64,000 nt of DNA from contig NZ_JAGRPF010000139.1 of the NCBI RefSeq assembly GCF_020439865.1, forward strand, positions 19,001 to 83,000. The letters are read 5' to 3'. The notes under the pieces are model-generated. The model saw nothing but the letters and a program-made list of their open reading frames with translations. It searched no databases and was not told where the DNA came from. The translations under genes and the position numbers were made by a program. Shown one piece after another: positions 1 through 9,150 of this stretch (position 1 is its first letter; each line of letters begins with the position of its first letter). The stretch comes from Prosthecobacter sp. (GTDB taxonomy: Bacteria > Verrucomicrobiota > Verrucomicrobiia > Verrucomicrobiales > Verrucomicrobiaceae).

Positions 1-105
1 GTACGGCCCGACCGTCCGGTTGGTTGTTGGAAACTTGGCTGCGCGAGTCCATCCAATCGGGAGCGACTTGCTAAGAACCAAGAACGACAAATAAAGAACG
101 AGCCC
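1..105. other. Left-edge non-coding stretch
   Basis: I see no gene in this stretch. It is the downstream flank of the minus-strand lipoprotein gene that ends at 106. It is somewhat A-rich near 73-100 but contains no convincing hairpin with a T run. Confidence 0.5.
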
Positions 106-534
106 CTATTCGACCGAGACGTTGATCGTGCGTTCCCGGATTGGGTCGATGCCCTTCTCCCAGGGCCGACGGTAGATGAAGTGAAGTGTGGTCTTGCCCT
201 TCTTTTCCGCCTGGAATTTCCACTGCTCCGTGCCTCCCACGCCCACTACTCCCGGCGGGTGGGGAGTCCCCACAAACTCATCGCTCACCTTGCGCACCAC
301 CGTCGCGTCCTCTTTGCCATCCAGCGCCCAGCCGTAACCCGTCGTCGGGTTCGACTCCAAATCGACAGTGAAGGTCTCTCCCGTCTTCTTGCGGATCGAA
401 TCCCCGTCCTCCTTCTTCGCTTCTGCTTCCGTTTTCGGCGCTTCCGGCGTCTCTTCCTTCACGGAAGGTTTGGGATCGGGACCGCAGGCCGCGAGATTCA
501 TCACCAACAGCAATATCACGAACGGTTTGCTCAT
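106..534 (-). CDS. Lipoprotein with chagasin-like (I42) protease-inhibitor domain
   Basis: A 142-residue exported lipoprotein. The start at 534 is chosen because it gives a short signal peptide (MSKPFVILLLVMNLAAC) ending in a lipobox (LAAC); the frame is open further upstream without such a signal. A charged, Pro/Glu/Lys-rich linker follows. The C-terminal ~90 residues resemble the chagasin/inhibitor I42 family: the NPTTGYGW loop, a Gly-rich GVGG..QWKF segment and an RPWE motif match the three loops that family uses to block C1 cysteine peptidases. Target and role here are unknown; a periplasmic or outer-membrane peptidase inhibitor is the family-based guess. Confidence 0.8.
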   Translation of the reverse strand: MSKPFVILLLVMNLAACGPDPKPSVKEETPEAPKTEAEAKKEDGDSIRKKTGETFTVDLESNPTTGYGWALDGKEDATVVRKVSDEFVGTPHPPGVVGVGGTEQWKFQAEKKGKTTLHFIYRRPWEKGIDPIRERTINVSVE

Positions 535-718
535 GGGAAAAGTTTGCCGTCCCGTCAGCCTCCTGTCCACGGAAAACCATGAACCATCCTGCTTCGCTCA
601 TCGAGCACGAAGGACAAGATGAATTCCGGTTGCCGGATGGGCGGGGGCGGGGATGATGAGCAAGCCTGGAGCGCCGCGGTTGCTCTGCAGTCACTAAAAC
701 CTCCAAGCTTCATTCGCC
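535..718. other. Divergent intergenic region
   Basis: This gap separates the divergently transcribed lipoprotein gene (minus) and the small membrane-protein gene (plus), so it should hold both promoters. No clear -35/-10 pair or riboswitch-like structure was recognised. Confidence 0.35.
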
Positions 719-1228
719 ATGGCCTACGACTGGGAAGACGATCGTGAGAGATTCTGCAGCAGTGCAAGCCGCGGGCATGTGGATTCACCTGCGGAAGAGT
801 GGCTCGAGGAACGACTCGATCTGGCGGCGGAGCAGGCGAAGGCCGGAAATCTGAGCGGGGCGGTGAAGCCACTTGAGGAAATTCGCGCAAAGCTGGTCTC
901 CATCAAGGAATTCGAGCGCTGGGACGATGGCATCCTGTGTTTCTCCAATTTGATCCAGCTCATTCGTGAGATGTCGGAGGAGACAAAGGTGCCTTCTGAA
1001 TACCAGAACTTTCTGGATGCCGCGCCGAGTCTGAGGTGGGACGAGGACATGACGCCAAAGCAGAAGCTCTTCTGGTACGGTTCCCGCAACGCGGAGGTTG
1101 GAGGTGTCATCAGCATCGGAGCACCTGCCCCGACGACGAAGCCCGGCTGTGTCGTCGTAGCGCTGAGTTTGATCGGCGGCTGTTTCGGACTGGTCGCGTT
1201 GCTGGCGCTTCAGTTCTTCCGGGCGTGA
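719..1228 (+). CDS. Small protein with C-terminal membrane anchor, unknown family
   Basis: A 169-residue protein that I do not recognise. The first ~140 residues are soluble, charged and probably helical. Residues ~143-166 (CVVVALSLIGGCFGLVALLA) form one hydrophobic segment followed by a short QFFRA tail, the layout of a tail-anchored membrane protein. It starts with ATG. Its 3' end overlaps the convergent TPR gene by 19 bases, so the two stops interlock. No enzymatic motif is visible. Confidence 0.65.
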   Translation: MAYDWEDDRERFCSSASRGHVDSPAEEWLEERLDLAAEQAKAGNLSGAVKPLEEIRAKLVSIKEFERWDDGILCFSNLIQLIREMSEETKVPSEYQNFLDAAPSLRWDEDMTPKQKLFWYGSRNAEVGGVISIGAPAPTTKPGCVVVALSLIGGCFGLVALLALQFFRA

Positions 1229-1734
1229 TCGTGCAGAAGACGGAGTATCTCGGCTGCACGAGGACAGCCGAGGCCCTTGGAGGTCTCGATGCAGAGCAGG
1301 GCTTCGGTGTGCTTGCCTGAGGAGAGTAGCGCCGCGCCTTTCAATCCCCACAGCTCTGCCTGCTCGGCAACGGGCGGATGACCTGCGAGCACGGTTTCAT
1401 AAAAGGCGATCTCTTCTTCGATGCGACCGAGGCCATGCAGGGCGAGCGCCTTGTTTCTCCAAACGGAGGCGACAAGCGGGCGGTTGAATGAGTGGATTGT
1501 GGCGGGATCAAGAGCCTGAACACGATCGCAGAAGACAAGGGCATCCTCGAAGCGACGATGCTGGATGGCAAAGGACGCCTTCAGGATGAGAGCACCGGCA
1601 CACTGAGGATCGACCGCGAGGGCGCGGTCGAAGCAGGCCTCTGCTTCTTCACCGGAGGAGTTCTCGGAGCGCAGCATGTTCATTCCGGCTTGATACCAGT
1701 CTTCGGCGGAGGCGGAGTCGTCGGACAGTATCAT
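1210..1734 (-). CDS. TPR-repeat protein
   Basis: About 174 residues, mostly tetratricopeptide repeats: AEDWYQAGMNML..., EEAEACFDRALAVDPQCAGAL, FEDALVFCDRVQALDP, then KALALHGLGRIEEEIAFYETVL and LKGAALLSSGKHTEALLCIE. These show the small-residue and W/Y/A spacing of TPR helices, so the role is probably protein-protein interaction. Neither signal peptide nor membrane segment is seen. I chose ATG at 1734; an in-frame ATG at 1791 would overlap the upstream WD40 gene by 32 bases. It lies just downstream of that gene on the same strand, so co-transcription is likely. Confidence 0.7.
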   Translation of the reverse strand: MILSDDSASAEDWYQAGMNMLRSENSSGEEAEACFDRALAVDPQCAGALILKASFAIQHRRFEDALVFCDRVQALDPATIHSFNRPLVASVWRNKALALHGLGRIEEEIAFYETVLAGHPPVAEQAELWGLKGAALLSSGKHTEALLCIETSKGLGCPRAAEILRLLHDHARKN

Positions 1735-1759
1735 GGCATGCGTGAGGCGGAGGGTGATG

Positions 1760-3319
1760 TCAGACGTTCCAGACGATGACGGAGAGGTCATTGCTGCCGC
1801 TGATGACGCGACGCCCGTCCGGCGTGATGGCGGTGGCGTAGATGGAACGTGCGGGCTGGTGGCCGCTGAGATGCTGCTGCACGCCGGTGTTGGTTTTGAT
1901 CACGCACACCTTCGAGCCGCTGGCGGCCGAGGCCCAGCGGCCGTCGGCGGCGAGGTTGAACGCATCGAAGTAGTCATCGTTCCCGTTCGCGAGCTGGCCG
2001 ATAACCCGGCCTTCCGTCACGTCGAGGATGAGCAGCTTCGAACCGGACTGAACCACCGCCTTCCATTTCTCGGGAAGGAAGTGAATGGCTTTGACCGCAC
2101 GGTCCGGGAAGTGGGCCGTCCTGGCTTCGAGGCCGTTGCTCACGTCCCACACCTTGACGGTGTCTGCGCATTCGCCACCGCCGGTGAGCGCCCACGCGCC
2201 GTCCGATGAGAGTGCCACCGCGCTCACAGCTCCCGGCAGTGTTCTGCCAAAGAAGCCGCCGAACTTGCGCAGATGGGAACCTTTGACCGTGTCCCACAGC
2301 CGCGCGGTGCCATCGCCGCTGCCGCTGATGAGCAGACGTCCGTCTGCGGATGCGGCGATGCTGTGGATGGTGAACGAGTGCTTGTTCAGGCGATGAAGGC
2401 GGCGGCCGCTGGCCAGCTCCCAGATCCAGACCGCGCCGTCGGCGCCCGCCGCGGCGACGCGTGATTCATCGCCGAGGAAAATGACCGACGTAAGGAAGTT
2501 TCCGCCCGCCTTGAGCTGGCGCAGCTCGCGGCCTGTCTCCAGATCCCACACGCGCACATGGGGATTCCAGCCGACGGAAAGTCCGATGCGGCCGTCGCGT
2601 GAGATGGCCACGGCTTCGACATTGTTGTCATGGGCGCGCTCGAAGCGGAAGCGAACATTGCCTTCCGATTGGGGAGAAGATTCTGGAGCATCGGGAGAGG
2701 CGCGCGGTGCCGCGGCGTGCGGGCGCTTTTCGCCTCTTTCCTCCTTCAGATCTTCGAGCGCCTTTAGGAGTTCGGCGCGCTTTTCCTCCACTTCATCAGG
2801 CGGAAGTTCTGGCAGATCGTCGCGCTCACGGATGCCGGAGCAGGCGATGGCAAAAATCTCCTGCAGCCAGCGCCATGCGCGGTGCCGTTTGGGATCGGCG
2901 CCTGTCTTTTTAATTTCTTCGCCGAGGGCGGAGAGCAGCTTGTCCTCGCACTCGTAGAGCGAGTCGGTGGGCATGTCGGTCTCGAGCATCTCGAGCGCGA
3001 TCGCGGCGCATTTTCCTGCGAGCGCGAGGAAATCACGTTCATCCCCCTGAAGGCCTTCGATTTCGTCGATAAGACGGTTGATGCGCTGGCTCACGGCGAG
3101 CGCCTTGCGTCTGCGATACTCGCTGCGCGGTTCGAAGGGCATCAGGGCATCGCAACGAGGACAGGCGATGGTGTAGTCCTCAAGCACTTTGCGTGCTTCC
3201 GTGGGATCACTCATCACGGACATCGTACCGATCAGGTGCCGTGCACGGAGGTCGTCTTCGGTAAGCTGAGTGGAGCGCCGGCATTTTGGGCACTGGATCT
3301 GCCATTTTTTTTCAGACAT
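1760..3319 (-). CDS. Zinc-ribbon / WD40 beta-propeller protein
   Basis: A 519-residue cytoplasmic protein. The N-terminus carries two Cys pairs (CPKC at 10-13, CPRC at 53-56), suggesting a zinc-binding module with a long insert. A charged helical region occupies ~65-220. From ~228 there are WD40 repeats: VEAVAISRDGRIGLSVG...VRVWDLETG, VIFLGDESRVAAAGADG.VWIWELASG, IHSIAASADGRLLISGSGDGTARLWD, VSAVALSSDGAWALTGG...VKVWDVSNG, and a final ITPDGRRVISGSNDLSVIVWNV. The propeller is probably a scaffold. The adjacent downstream TPR gene suggests a pair of interaction proteins; the partner is unknown. Confidence 0.8.
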   Translation of the reverse strand: MSEKKWQIQCPKCRRSTQLTEDDLRARHLIGTMSVMSDPTEARKVLEDYTIACPRCDALMPFEPRSEYRRRKALAVSQRINRLIDEIEGLQGDERDFLALAGKCAAIALEMLETDMPTDSLYECEDKLLSALGEEIKKTGADPKRHRAWRWLQEIFAIACSGIRERDDLPELPPDEVEEKRAELLKALEDLKEERGEKRPHAAAPRASPDAPESSPQSEGNVRFRFERAHDNNVEAVAISRDGRIGLSVGWNPHVRVWDLETGRELRQLKAGGNFLTSVIFLGDESRVAAAGADGAVWIWELASGRRLHRLNKHSFTIHSIAASADGRLLISGSGDGTARLWDTVKGSHLRKFGGFFGRTLPGAVSAVALSSDGAWALTGGGECADTVKVWDVSNGLEARTAHFPDRAVKAIHFLPEKWKAVVQSGSKLLILDVTEGRVIGQLANGNDDYFDAFNLAADGRWASAASGSKVCVIKTNTGVQQHLSGHQPARSIYATAITPDGRRVISGSNDLSVIVWNV

Positions 3320-3385
3320 CGGGAGTGATGAGGTTGGGAATGAAACGATGGAACGCGTGTGAGTACCTGCGCACGGAAGAAAGCC

Positions 3386-3730
3386 TCACTTGTCCATGCG
3401 GGTGATGGTTTTCACGATGAAGAAGGGGACGTCTCCGCGCTCGACGTAATGCTGCGTGCCAAAGGTGCCGGTCACCGCGACGACGAGTCCGTCTTTGGCC
3501 CAGGCGAGGGCGTCCTTGGGCAGCAGGAGTTCGACGTGCTTTTTGTCACCGTAACTCAATGACCAGCCGGTGGTGTCTCCGCCGATGGCGAACTTGCGTT
3601 CCAAGGTTCCGGTGAGGTGGCTGTCAGGCACGGGCACGGGCGAGAGAAGCGGGATGGCGCTTTCCGACTGGCCCCAGGTGATGGAGCAGGTCAGGGTGGA
3701 AACGAGGAGGGCGAGGAGCAGGTGTTTCAT
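3386..3730 (-). CDS. Small exported protein, unknown family
   Basis: The start at 3730 gives 114 residues beginning with a clear signal peptide (MKHLLLALLVSTLTCSITWGQ). The mature part (~90 residues) has alternating hydrophobic residues and several Gly/Thr positions, consistent with a small beta-rich periplasmic domain, but I recognise no family. The frame is open upstream to 3844, but that extension is Arg-rich and would bury the signal peptide. It is divergent from the esterase gene. Confidence 0.6.
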   Translation of the reverse strand: MKHLLLALLVSTLTCSITWGQSESAIPLLSPVPVPDSHLTGTLERKFAIGGDTTGWSLSYGDKKHVELLLPKDALAWAKDGLVVAVTGTFGTQHYVERGDVPFFIVKTITRMDK

Positions 3731-3907
3731 AGGATCATGATGGGTTGTCATGGAGTTCTTACCGAAACCGCGGCCAACTCTGCGCGGAAGATTTGAGAAA
3801 CATGAATTCGTCTGAACGAATCCTCTCCGGAGCATACGCATCATGCGGGAGATGAAAAGAGGTCTTCACGGTTGCTGAGGAGGTCCGGCACGTCATCATC
3901 CGCGCCC

Positions 3908-4777
3908 ATGCGCACGTTTTTACTCCTGCTCTGCCTCGTCTCCGCCGTTCAAGCCGCGGATCTGGTGATTCCTGACAGTGTCACCTTCACCCGTGACATC
4001 GAGTTCTCCAATCCGGACAACCAGCATCTGCAGGTGAATCTGGCGCAGCCGAAGGAAGGGAAGGGGCCGTTTCCTGCCGTGGTGTGCATCCACGGCGGAG
4101 GCTTCCGTGCTGGCAAGCGCGAGGGCTATGACAAGCTGCTGCTCACGCTCGCGCAGCATGGCTATGTGGCCATCACGGTGACCTACCGGCTGGCACCTGC
4201 GTATCAGTTTCCCGCTGCCGTGCATGACTGCAAAGCGGCGGTGCGCTGGCTGCGTGCAAATGCGGAGAAGTATCACGTGGACGGTGCGCGCATCGGCGTG
4301 ATGGGCGGCTCCGCGGGCGGGCACCTCGCGCAGTTTCTCGGAGTGACCGCCGGCGTGCCGCAGTTCGAAGGCGAGGGGAATCTGGATCAAAGCAGCGCGG
4401 TGAGCTGTGTGGTGAACTTCTTCGGCCCGAGTGATTTCACGAAGAGCTATGACAAGAGCGTGGATGCGAAGGACGTGCTGCCGCTCTTCTTCGGCGGTGA
4501 TCTCACCACGAAGCGCAAGGAGCACATCATCGGCAGTCCCTTGTACTGGGTGACGCCGAACGCGGCGCCTACGCTCTGCCTGCACGGCACCGCGGACGAA
4601 TACGTGGCCTACGAGCAGGCCGTGTGGATCGTGGACAAGCTCAAGGCTGCCACGGTTGAAGCCGAGTTGGTGGGATTTGAAGGCGCGGGGCACGGCCTCA
4701 AAGGCGTGCCACCGGAGAAGACGGAAGGTTTGATGATTGCCTTCTTCGACAAACATCTGAAACCCGCAGCGAAGTAA
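3908..4777 (+). CDS. Exported alpha/beta-hydrolase (esterase/lipase-like)
   Basis: A 289-residue secreted hydrolase. The ATG at 3908 begins a signal peptide (MRTFLLLLCLVSAVQAA). The mature protein has the oxyanion-hole motif CIHGGGFRAGKR, the nucleophile elbow GGSAGG typical of the hormone-sensitive-lipase/BD-FAE branch, an acid loop (HGTADEYVAYEQ) and the catalytic His region (GAGHGLKG). By family it should hydrolyse esters, for example acetyl or feruloyl groups on polysaccharides; the substrate cannot be told. A small ORF follows after four bases. Confidence 0.85.
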   Translation: MRTFLLLLCLVSAVQAADLVIPDSVTFTRDIEFSNPDNQHLQVNLAQPKEGKGPFPAVVCIHGGGFRAGKREGYDKLLLTLAQHGYVAITVTYRLAPAYQFPAAVHDCKAAVRWLRANAEKYHVDGARIGVMGGSAGGHLAQFLGVTAGVPQFEGEGNLDQSSAVSCVVNFFGPSDFTKSYDKSVDAKDVLPLFFGGDLTTKRKEHIIGSPLYWVTPNAAPTLCLHGTADEYVAYEQAVWIVDKLKAATVEAELVGFEGAGHGLKGVPPEKTEGLMIAFFDKHLKPAAK

Positions 4778-4781
4778 TACG

Positions 4782-5015
4782 ATGAGCATCGGAACCAAGA
4801 ACCGTCTGGCGCAAACCGCCGCTCTTTGCCGGGCGCACCTGCGGGAGAATCATCGCGATCAACTGGCGCTGGTCGAGGAGTTCATCGCGGAGATCGAAGG
4901 AGCTGGGCAGAGCCATGATCCGACGAGCTGGAACCAGTTTACCGATGCGAAGCGCAGCACCACGGAAATGATCCAGCGCGTGGATGCCGCGTTCGCGAAG
5001 TGGCTCAATCCGTGA
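4782..5015 (+). CDS. Small hypothetical protein
   Basis: A 77-residue helical, charged protein with one Cys, no signal peptide and no recognisable motif. ATG lies four bases after the esterase stop, so the two are probably co-transcribed. It reads as a coherent protein (LRENHRDQLALVEEFIAEIE; MIQRVDAAFAKWLN) rather than a shadow frame, but no function can be proposed. Confidence 0.5.
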   Translation: MSIGTKNRLAQTAALCRAHLRENHRDQLALVEEFIAEIEGAGQSHDPTSWNQFTDAKRSTTEMIQRVDAAFAKWLNP

Positions 5016-5109
5016 CGCCCCAACAGGTGGGCGGAGGATGAGTGTGTGGCGTATTGAGTATGCGTTGAAGTCATAACAACCATCACGCGAAACCTTTGAA
5101 GGGAAGTTG

Positions 5110-5126
5110 TGTTGAAGTAGTCAACA
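5110..5126 (+). promoter_or_regulatory. Perfect 6-bp dyad just before the start codon
   Basis: TGTTGA and TCAACA form a perfect inverted repeat around a 5-base loop, ending 9 bases before the ATG at 5136. It could be an operator or a small 5'-leader hairpin affecting ribosome access. Low confidence, as short dyads occur by chance. Confidence 0.25.
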
Positions 5127-5135
5127 AGACCCTCC

Positions 5136-7643
5136 ATGAAGACTCTCCTCTTTTTTTTCATGCTCAGCGCGTCAGTCGCTTCACAAGCGGCCGACGCAAC
5201 GGAATCGGCCCACGCCGGCATTCCGGCCGACCAGTTGAACTTCTTTGAAAAGAACATCCGGCCGGTGCTGGTGGAGTCCTGCTACAAGTGCCACTCCGAA
5301 TCCCAGAAGGTGAAGGGCGGCCTCACGCTCGACACCAAGCAGGCGATGCAGTTGGGCGGGGAGTCGGGACATCCGGGAGTGACGCCTGGCAATCTGGCTG
5401 AGAGCACCATCTACGAGGCGATGACCTGGAAAAACGATGACATGCAAATGCCGCCGAAGCAGAAGCTGCCGGACGATGTGATCGCGAACTTCAAGAAGTG
5501 GATCGAGATGGGCGCGCCTGATCCGCGTGAGACGACCGTGGTGAACTCCAACGGTGGCAAGCGTGTGATCGACATGGATGAAGGCCGCAAGCACTGGGCC
5601 TTCCAGAAGCCGGTGAAGCAGACGCCGCCAACGGTGAAGACAGAAGGCTGGGCGAAGACGGACATTGATAAGTTTGTGTTGGCGGGCATGGAGGCCAAAG
5701 GTCTGCATCCGGTGCGTGATGCTGACCGCCCGACGTTGATCCGGCGCATCGCATTTGATCTGACCGGACTGCCGCCGACGCCGGATGAAGTGAGGACCTT
5801 TGTGGCCGATCAGTCACCCGACGCCGTGAAGCGTGTCGTCGACATGTATCTCGATTCCGAACGCTATGGCGAACGCTGGGCGCGGCACTGGCTGGATGTG
5901 GCACGCTATGCGGAGAGCAGCGGCAAGGAAACCAATGTTCTCTATCCGCATGCATGGCGTTATCGCGATTACGTGGTGGAGTCGTTCAAGAAGGACAAGC
6001 CTTACGACCAGTTTCTCAAGGAGCAGATCGCGGGCGACTTGATGAAGTCCGAGAACAAGCGTGATCAGGCGGAGAAAATCGTCGCTACGGGATTCTTGGC
6101 GATCGGATCCAAGGGACATAATCAACGTGACCGTCGCCAGTTCGCGATGGATCTGGTCGATGAACAGATCGACGCCATGTCGCAGTCGATGCTGGGGCTG
6201 ACGCTGGCCTGCGCACGCTGTCACGATCACAAGTTCGATCCGGTGACGCAACGCGACTACTATGCGCTGGCGGGCATCTTCCTGAGCAGTGAGACTCTCT
6301 ATGGCACCTACAGCCAGCTTCAGAACGCAAACCCAAGCACATTGATCGAGATCGATCGTGCGGCAAACCAGATTGCCTCGCTGGCGAAGCTGACGCCTGC
6401 GGAAGTGGCGCAGTTGAAGAGCCGCTATGCCGAGGCTTCAGCGACCGCGACGAAGATTCGCGAGGAAGTGCGCAGCCAGAGCATGGCCAGCCGTGACAGT
6501 CAGAGTGCGGCCAACTTCCTGCGGGTGCGCAGTTCTTTCGACCGCGCGGACTCAATGAAGGCGGACATGGACCTGTTTTATGATGACGGCGCGCCACGCA
6601 CGCTGGCGATGGGTGTCCTCGACCGGACGACTCCTGTCAACACTCCCATCCTTGTGCGCGGGGACATCAAGCAGCCGGGTGACATCGTTCCGCGCGGGTT
6701 GGTAGAAGTGCTTTGCGCGAAAGGCGAACCGCTTAACATCAGCCCGCAGAGCGGCAGCGGTCGTCTCGATCTCGCCTACTGGATCGCATCGAAGGACAAT
6801 CCGCTGACGGCACGTGTCATGGCGAATCGTGTGTGGTTGAAACTGATGGGCAGCGGTCTGGTGACTACGCCGGACAACTTCGGAACGATGGGACAGAAGC
6901 CATCGCATCCGGAATTGCTCGATTATCTGGCGGTGAGCTTCATGGAAAACGGATGGTCAGTGAAGAAGCTTGTCCGCGAGATCATGATGAGCCGCGCCTA
7001 CCAGACGGGATCGGTGCATGATGCCGCGAACTATGCGGTGGATCCCGACAACAAATATCACTGGCGGATGAGCCAGCGGCGGCTGGATGCGGAGGAAATC
7101 CGCGATGCGATGCTGGCGGTTTCTGGTGTCATCAATTACTACCCGGTGGATGGATCGCCGGTGGCTCGCGCTGGCGAGGGCCGGACCGGCATCATCGAGG
7201 TGCTGCGCGAAGTGAATTCGAATCCGCAGACGTATCGCTCGATTTATCTGCCGATCATTCGCGACCAGATTCCTGAATTCCTTTCGGTGTTTGATTTTCC
7301 CGACGCGAGCCTTGTGAACGGAGATCGTGAAACGACGAACGTGCCGTCGCAAAGCCTGTTCCTCATGAACAACGGGCAGGTGCAGGGAATGGCGGATGCT
7401 TTTGCACAACGGATCGCCAAGTTCGAGGGCGACCCGCAGGAGCGCCTGAGCTATGCCTATCAACTCGCGTTCGGCCGTGAGCCCACGGCGGGGGAGAAAC
7501 AGGCGATCTCGAACTTCTGGACGCGCTTTCCGCAAGAGGCGGCAAAAAACAAAAGCATCCCGAAGGACAAGATCCAGGGCATGGCGCTCTCAGCTTTTTG
7601 CCAGGGCCTCTTTGCCAGCGCCGAGTTTCGCTACCTGAACTGA
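5136..7643 (+). CDS. PSCyt1-DUF1549-DUF1553 cytochrome-like protein
   Basis: An 835-residue exported protein of the Planctomycetes/Verrucomicrobia type. A signal peptide (residues 1-19) precedes a PSCyt1 c-type heme site, CYKCH at 49-53. A DUF1549 region follows (FVLAGMEAKGLHPVRDADRPTLIRR..., including YGERWARHWLDVARYAES), with a second Cys motif CARCHDH at ~359-365. The C-terminal third is DUF1553 (LAYWIASKDNPLTARVMANRVWLKLMG...). Family members are found with a DUF1501 partner, as here 24 bases downstream, and are thought to act in periplasmic redox steps of polymer breakdown; the exact reaction is not established. Full length, no frameshift. Confidence 0.9.
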   Translation: MKTLLFFFMLSASVASQAADATESAHAGIPADQLNFFEKNIRPVLVESCYKCHSESQKVKGGLTLDTKQAMQLGGESGHPGVTPGNLAESTIYEAMTWKNDDMQMPPKQKLPDDVIANFKKWIEMGAPDPRETTVVNSNGGKRVIDMDEGRKHWAFQKPVKQTPPTVKTEGWAKTDIDKFVLAGMEAKGLHPVRDADRPTLIRRIAFDLTGLPPTPDEVRTFVADQSPDAVKRVVDMYLDSERYGERWARHWLDVARYAESSGKETNVLYPHAWRYRDYVVESFKKDKPYDQFLKEQIAGDLMKSENKRDQAEKIVATGFLAIGSKGHNQRDRRQFAMDLVDEQIDAMSQSMLGLTLACARCHDHKFDPVTQRDYYALAGIFLSSETLYGTYSQLQNANPSTLIEIDRAANQIASLAKLTPAEVAQLKSRYAEASATATKIREEVRSQSMASRDSQSAANFLRVRSSFDRADSMKADMDLFYDDGAPRTLAMGVLDRTTPVNTPILVRGDIKQPGDIVPRGLVEVLCAKGEPLNISPQSGSGRLDLAYWIASKDNPLTARVMANRVWLKLMGSGLVTTPDNFGTMGQKPSHPELLDYLAVSFMENGWSVKKLVREIMMSRAYQTGSVHDAANYAVDPDNKYHWRMSQRRLDAEEIRDAMLAVSGVINYYPVDGSPVARAGEGRTGIIEVLREVNSNPQTYRSIYLPIIRDQIPEFLSVFDFPDASLVNGDRETTNVPSQSLFLMNNGQVQGMADAFAQRIAKFEGDPQERLSYAYQLAFGREPTAGEKQAISNFWTRFPQEAAKNKSIPKDKIQGMALSAFCQGLFASAEFRYLN

Positions 7644-7667
7644 ACCACCTTAAAGCCCCCCATCGTC

Positions 7668-9095
7668 ATGAACACCGTGTCTCCCTCCCGTCGTGAGTTT
7701 CTGAAGACCACCAGCAGCGGCTTTGGCTATCTCGCCTTCGCCGCGCTGGCCCATCAACAAGCGCTGCATGGCAATCCTGCTGCCGGCCCATTGATGCCAA
7801 AGCAGTCACATTTCCCCGCACGGGCGAAGCATGTGATTTTTCTCTGCATGCAAGGCGCGCCCTCACATGTGGATACCTTTGACTACAAGCCCAAGCTGGT
7901 CGCGGATGCGGGCAAGCAGGCGCCCTCAGCAGCGGGGCGTTATGGGCGTGCGACTTTGATGCCTTCGCAATGGAAGTTCTCCCAGCATGGCCGCAGCGGC
8001 ATGTGGATCTCAGAACTGTGGCCAAATCTGGCGAAGCATGCCGATGACCTTTGCATGCTGAACTCGATGGCCACCGATCTTCCGGCACATCCCCAGGCGT
8101 TTACCCAATTGCACACTGGAACCACTCAGTTTGTGCGCCCTTCACTCGGTGCGTGGACTCTTTACGGATTGGGCACGCAAAACCAGAACCTGCCGGGTTT
8201 CGTGACGATCAATCCTCCGGGCAATGCGACACGCACCTTCGGCAGCGCCTTTCTTCCGGCGATCTATCAAGGCACCAAGGTCGGCGGTCCGACGATTCCG
8301 GGACTGCCTGCTGCCGCGGCACGCCGTTTCGGTGGTGGCACGGAGCAGGCGACGGTGGCAAACATCAAGAATAACCGGTTCACGACCGAGGCACAGCGCA
8401 CACAGCTTGATCTGGTGCAGTCGCTCAATCAGTCCGCCATGCAGCAATCCGGTGGCGTCAGCGCCGAGGTGGAGGGTGTGATCGAATCGTATGAACTGGC
8501 CTTCCGCATGCAGGCGGAAGTGCCGAAGGTGATGGATCTGAGCAAGGAAACCGAGGCCACGAAGGCGCTTTACGGCATCGGAGACGGCGACACGGATGCC
8601 TTCGGCAAGCAGTGCCTGATGGCGCGGAAATTTGTCGAGGCAGGAGTGCGCTTTATTGAGATCACGCATGGGAACTGGGACCATCACTTTAATCTGAAGG
8701 CGGGGCTGGAGCGCAATTGCAATCAGGTGGACAAGCCTGTGGCCGGCCTGCTTGCCGATCTAAAGTCGCGGGGTCTGCTCAAGGATACGCTGGTAATCTG
8801 GGGCGGAGAGTTTGGTCGCACACCGCATTCGCAAGGCGATGATGGACGTGACCACAACAACAAAGGCTTCAGCATGTGGATGGCCGGTGGCGGGGTGAAG
8901 GGTGGCATGAACTACGGCATGACCGACGACTACGGTTATGAGGCCATTCTGAACAAGATGCACATTCATGACTGGCATGCGACGGTCCTGGCGCTGCTGG
9001 GGCTTGATCACGAACGGCTTACCTACCGGTACGCCGGGCGCGATTTCCGCCTCACGGACGTGTATGGCACGGTCGCGAAGGAGATCATTATATGA
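7668..9095 (+). CDS. DUF1501 (sulfatase-fold) exported protein
   Basis: A 475-residue DUF1501 protein. It starts with a Tat-like signal, SRREFLKTTSSGFGYLAF. Family features visible are FLCMQGAPSHVDTFDYKP near the N-terminus, FIEITHGNWDHH and VIWGGEFGRTPHSQGDDGRDHNNKGFS, which carry the metal-binding Asp/His residues of the alkaline-phosphatase-like fold. The family is almost always encoded next to DUF1549/DUF1553 proteins, and the upstream gene is one, so they are probably an operon. The specific substrate is unknown. Confidence 0.9.
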   Translation: MNTVSPSRREFLKTTSSGFGYLAFAALAHQQALHGNPAAGPLMPKQSHFPARAKHVIFLCMQGAPSHVDTFDYKPKLVADAGKQAPSAAGRYGRATLMPSQWKFSQHGRSGMWISELWPNLAKHADDLCMLNSMATDLPAHPQAFTQLHTGTTQFVRPSLGAWTLYGLGTQNQNLPGFVTINPPGNATRTFGSAFLPAIYQGTKVGGPTIPGLPAAAARRFGGGTEQATVANIKNNRFTTEAQRTQLDLVQSLNQSAMQQSGGVSAEVEGVIESYELAFRMQAEVPKVMDLSKETEATKALYGIGDGDTDAFGKQCLMARKFVEAGVRFIEITHGNWDHHFNLKAGLERNCNQVDKPVAGLLADLKSRGLLKDTLVIWGGEFGRTPHSQGDDGRDHNNKGFSMWMAGGGVKGGMNYGMTDDYGYEAILNKMHIHDWHATVLALLGLDHERLTYRYAGRDFRLTDVYGTVAKEIII

Positions 9096-9110
9096 CAGGG
9101 TGTATTTCCC

Positions 9111-9129
9111 TATAATGCACGCGTTGCAT
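9111..9129 (+). promoter_or_regulatory. TATAAT box fused to a dyad, upstream of the 508-aa gene
   Basis: A perfect TATAAT at 9111-9116 lies 35 bases before the ATG at 9151. No good -35 sits 16-18 bases upstream. Overlapping it, ATGCA-CGCGT-TGCAT (9115-9129) is a perfect dyad covering the expected start-site region. This arrangement fits a repressed or activator-dependent promoter. Inference only. Confidence 0.4.
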
Positions 9130-9150
9130 CCGCTGTGATTCGCCTTATCA

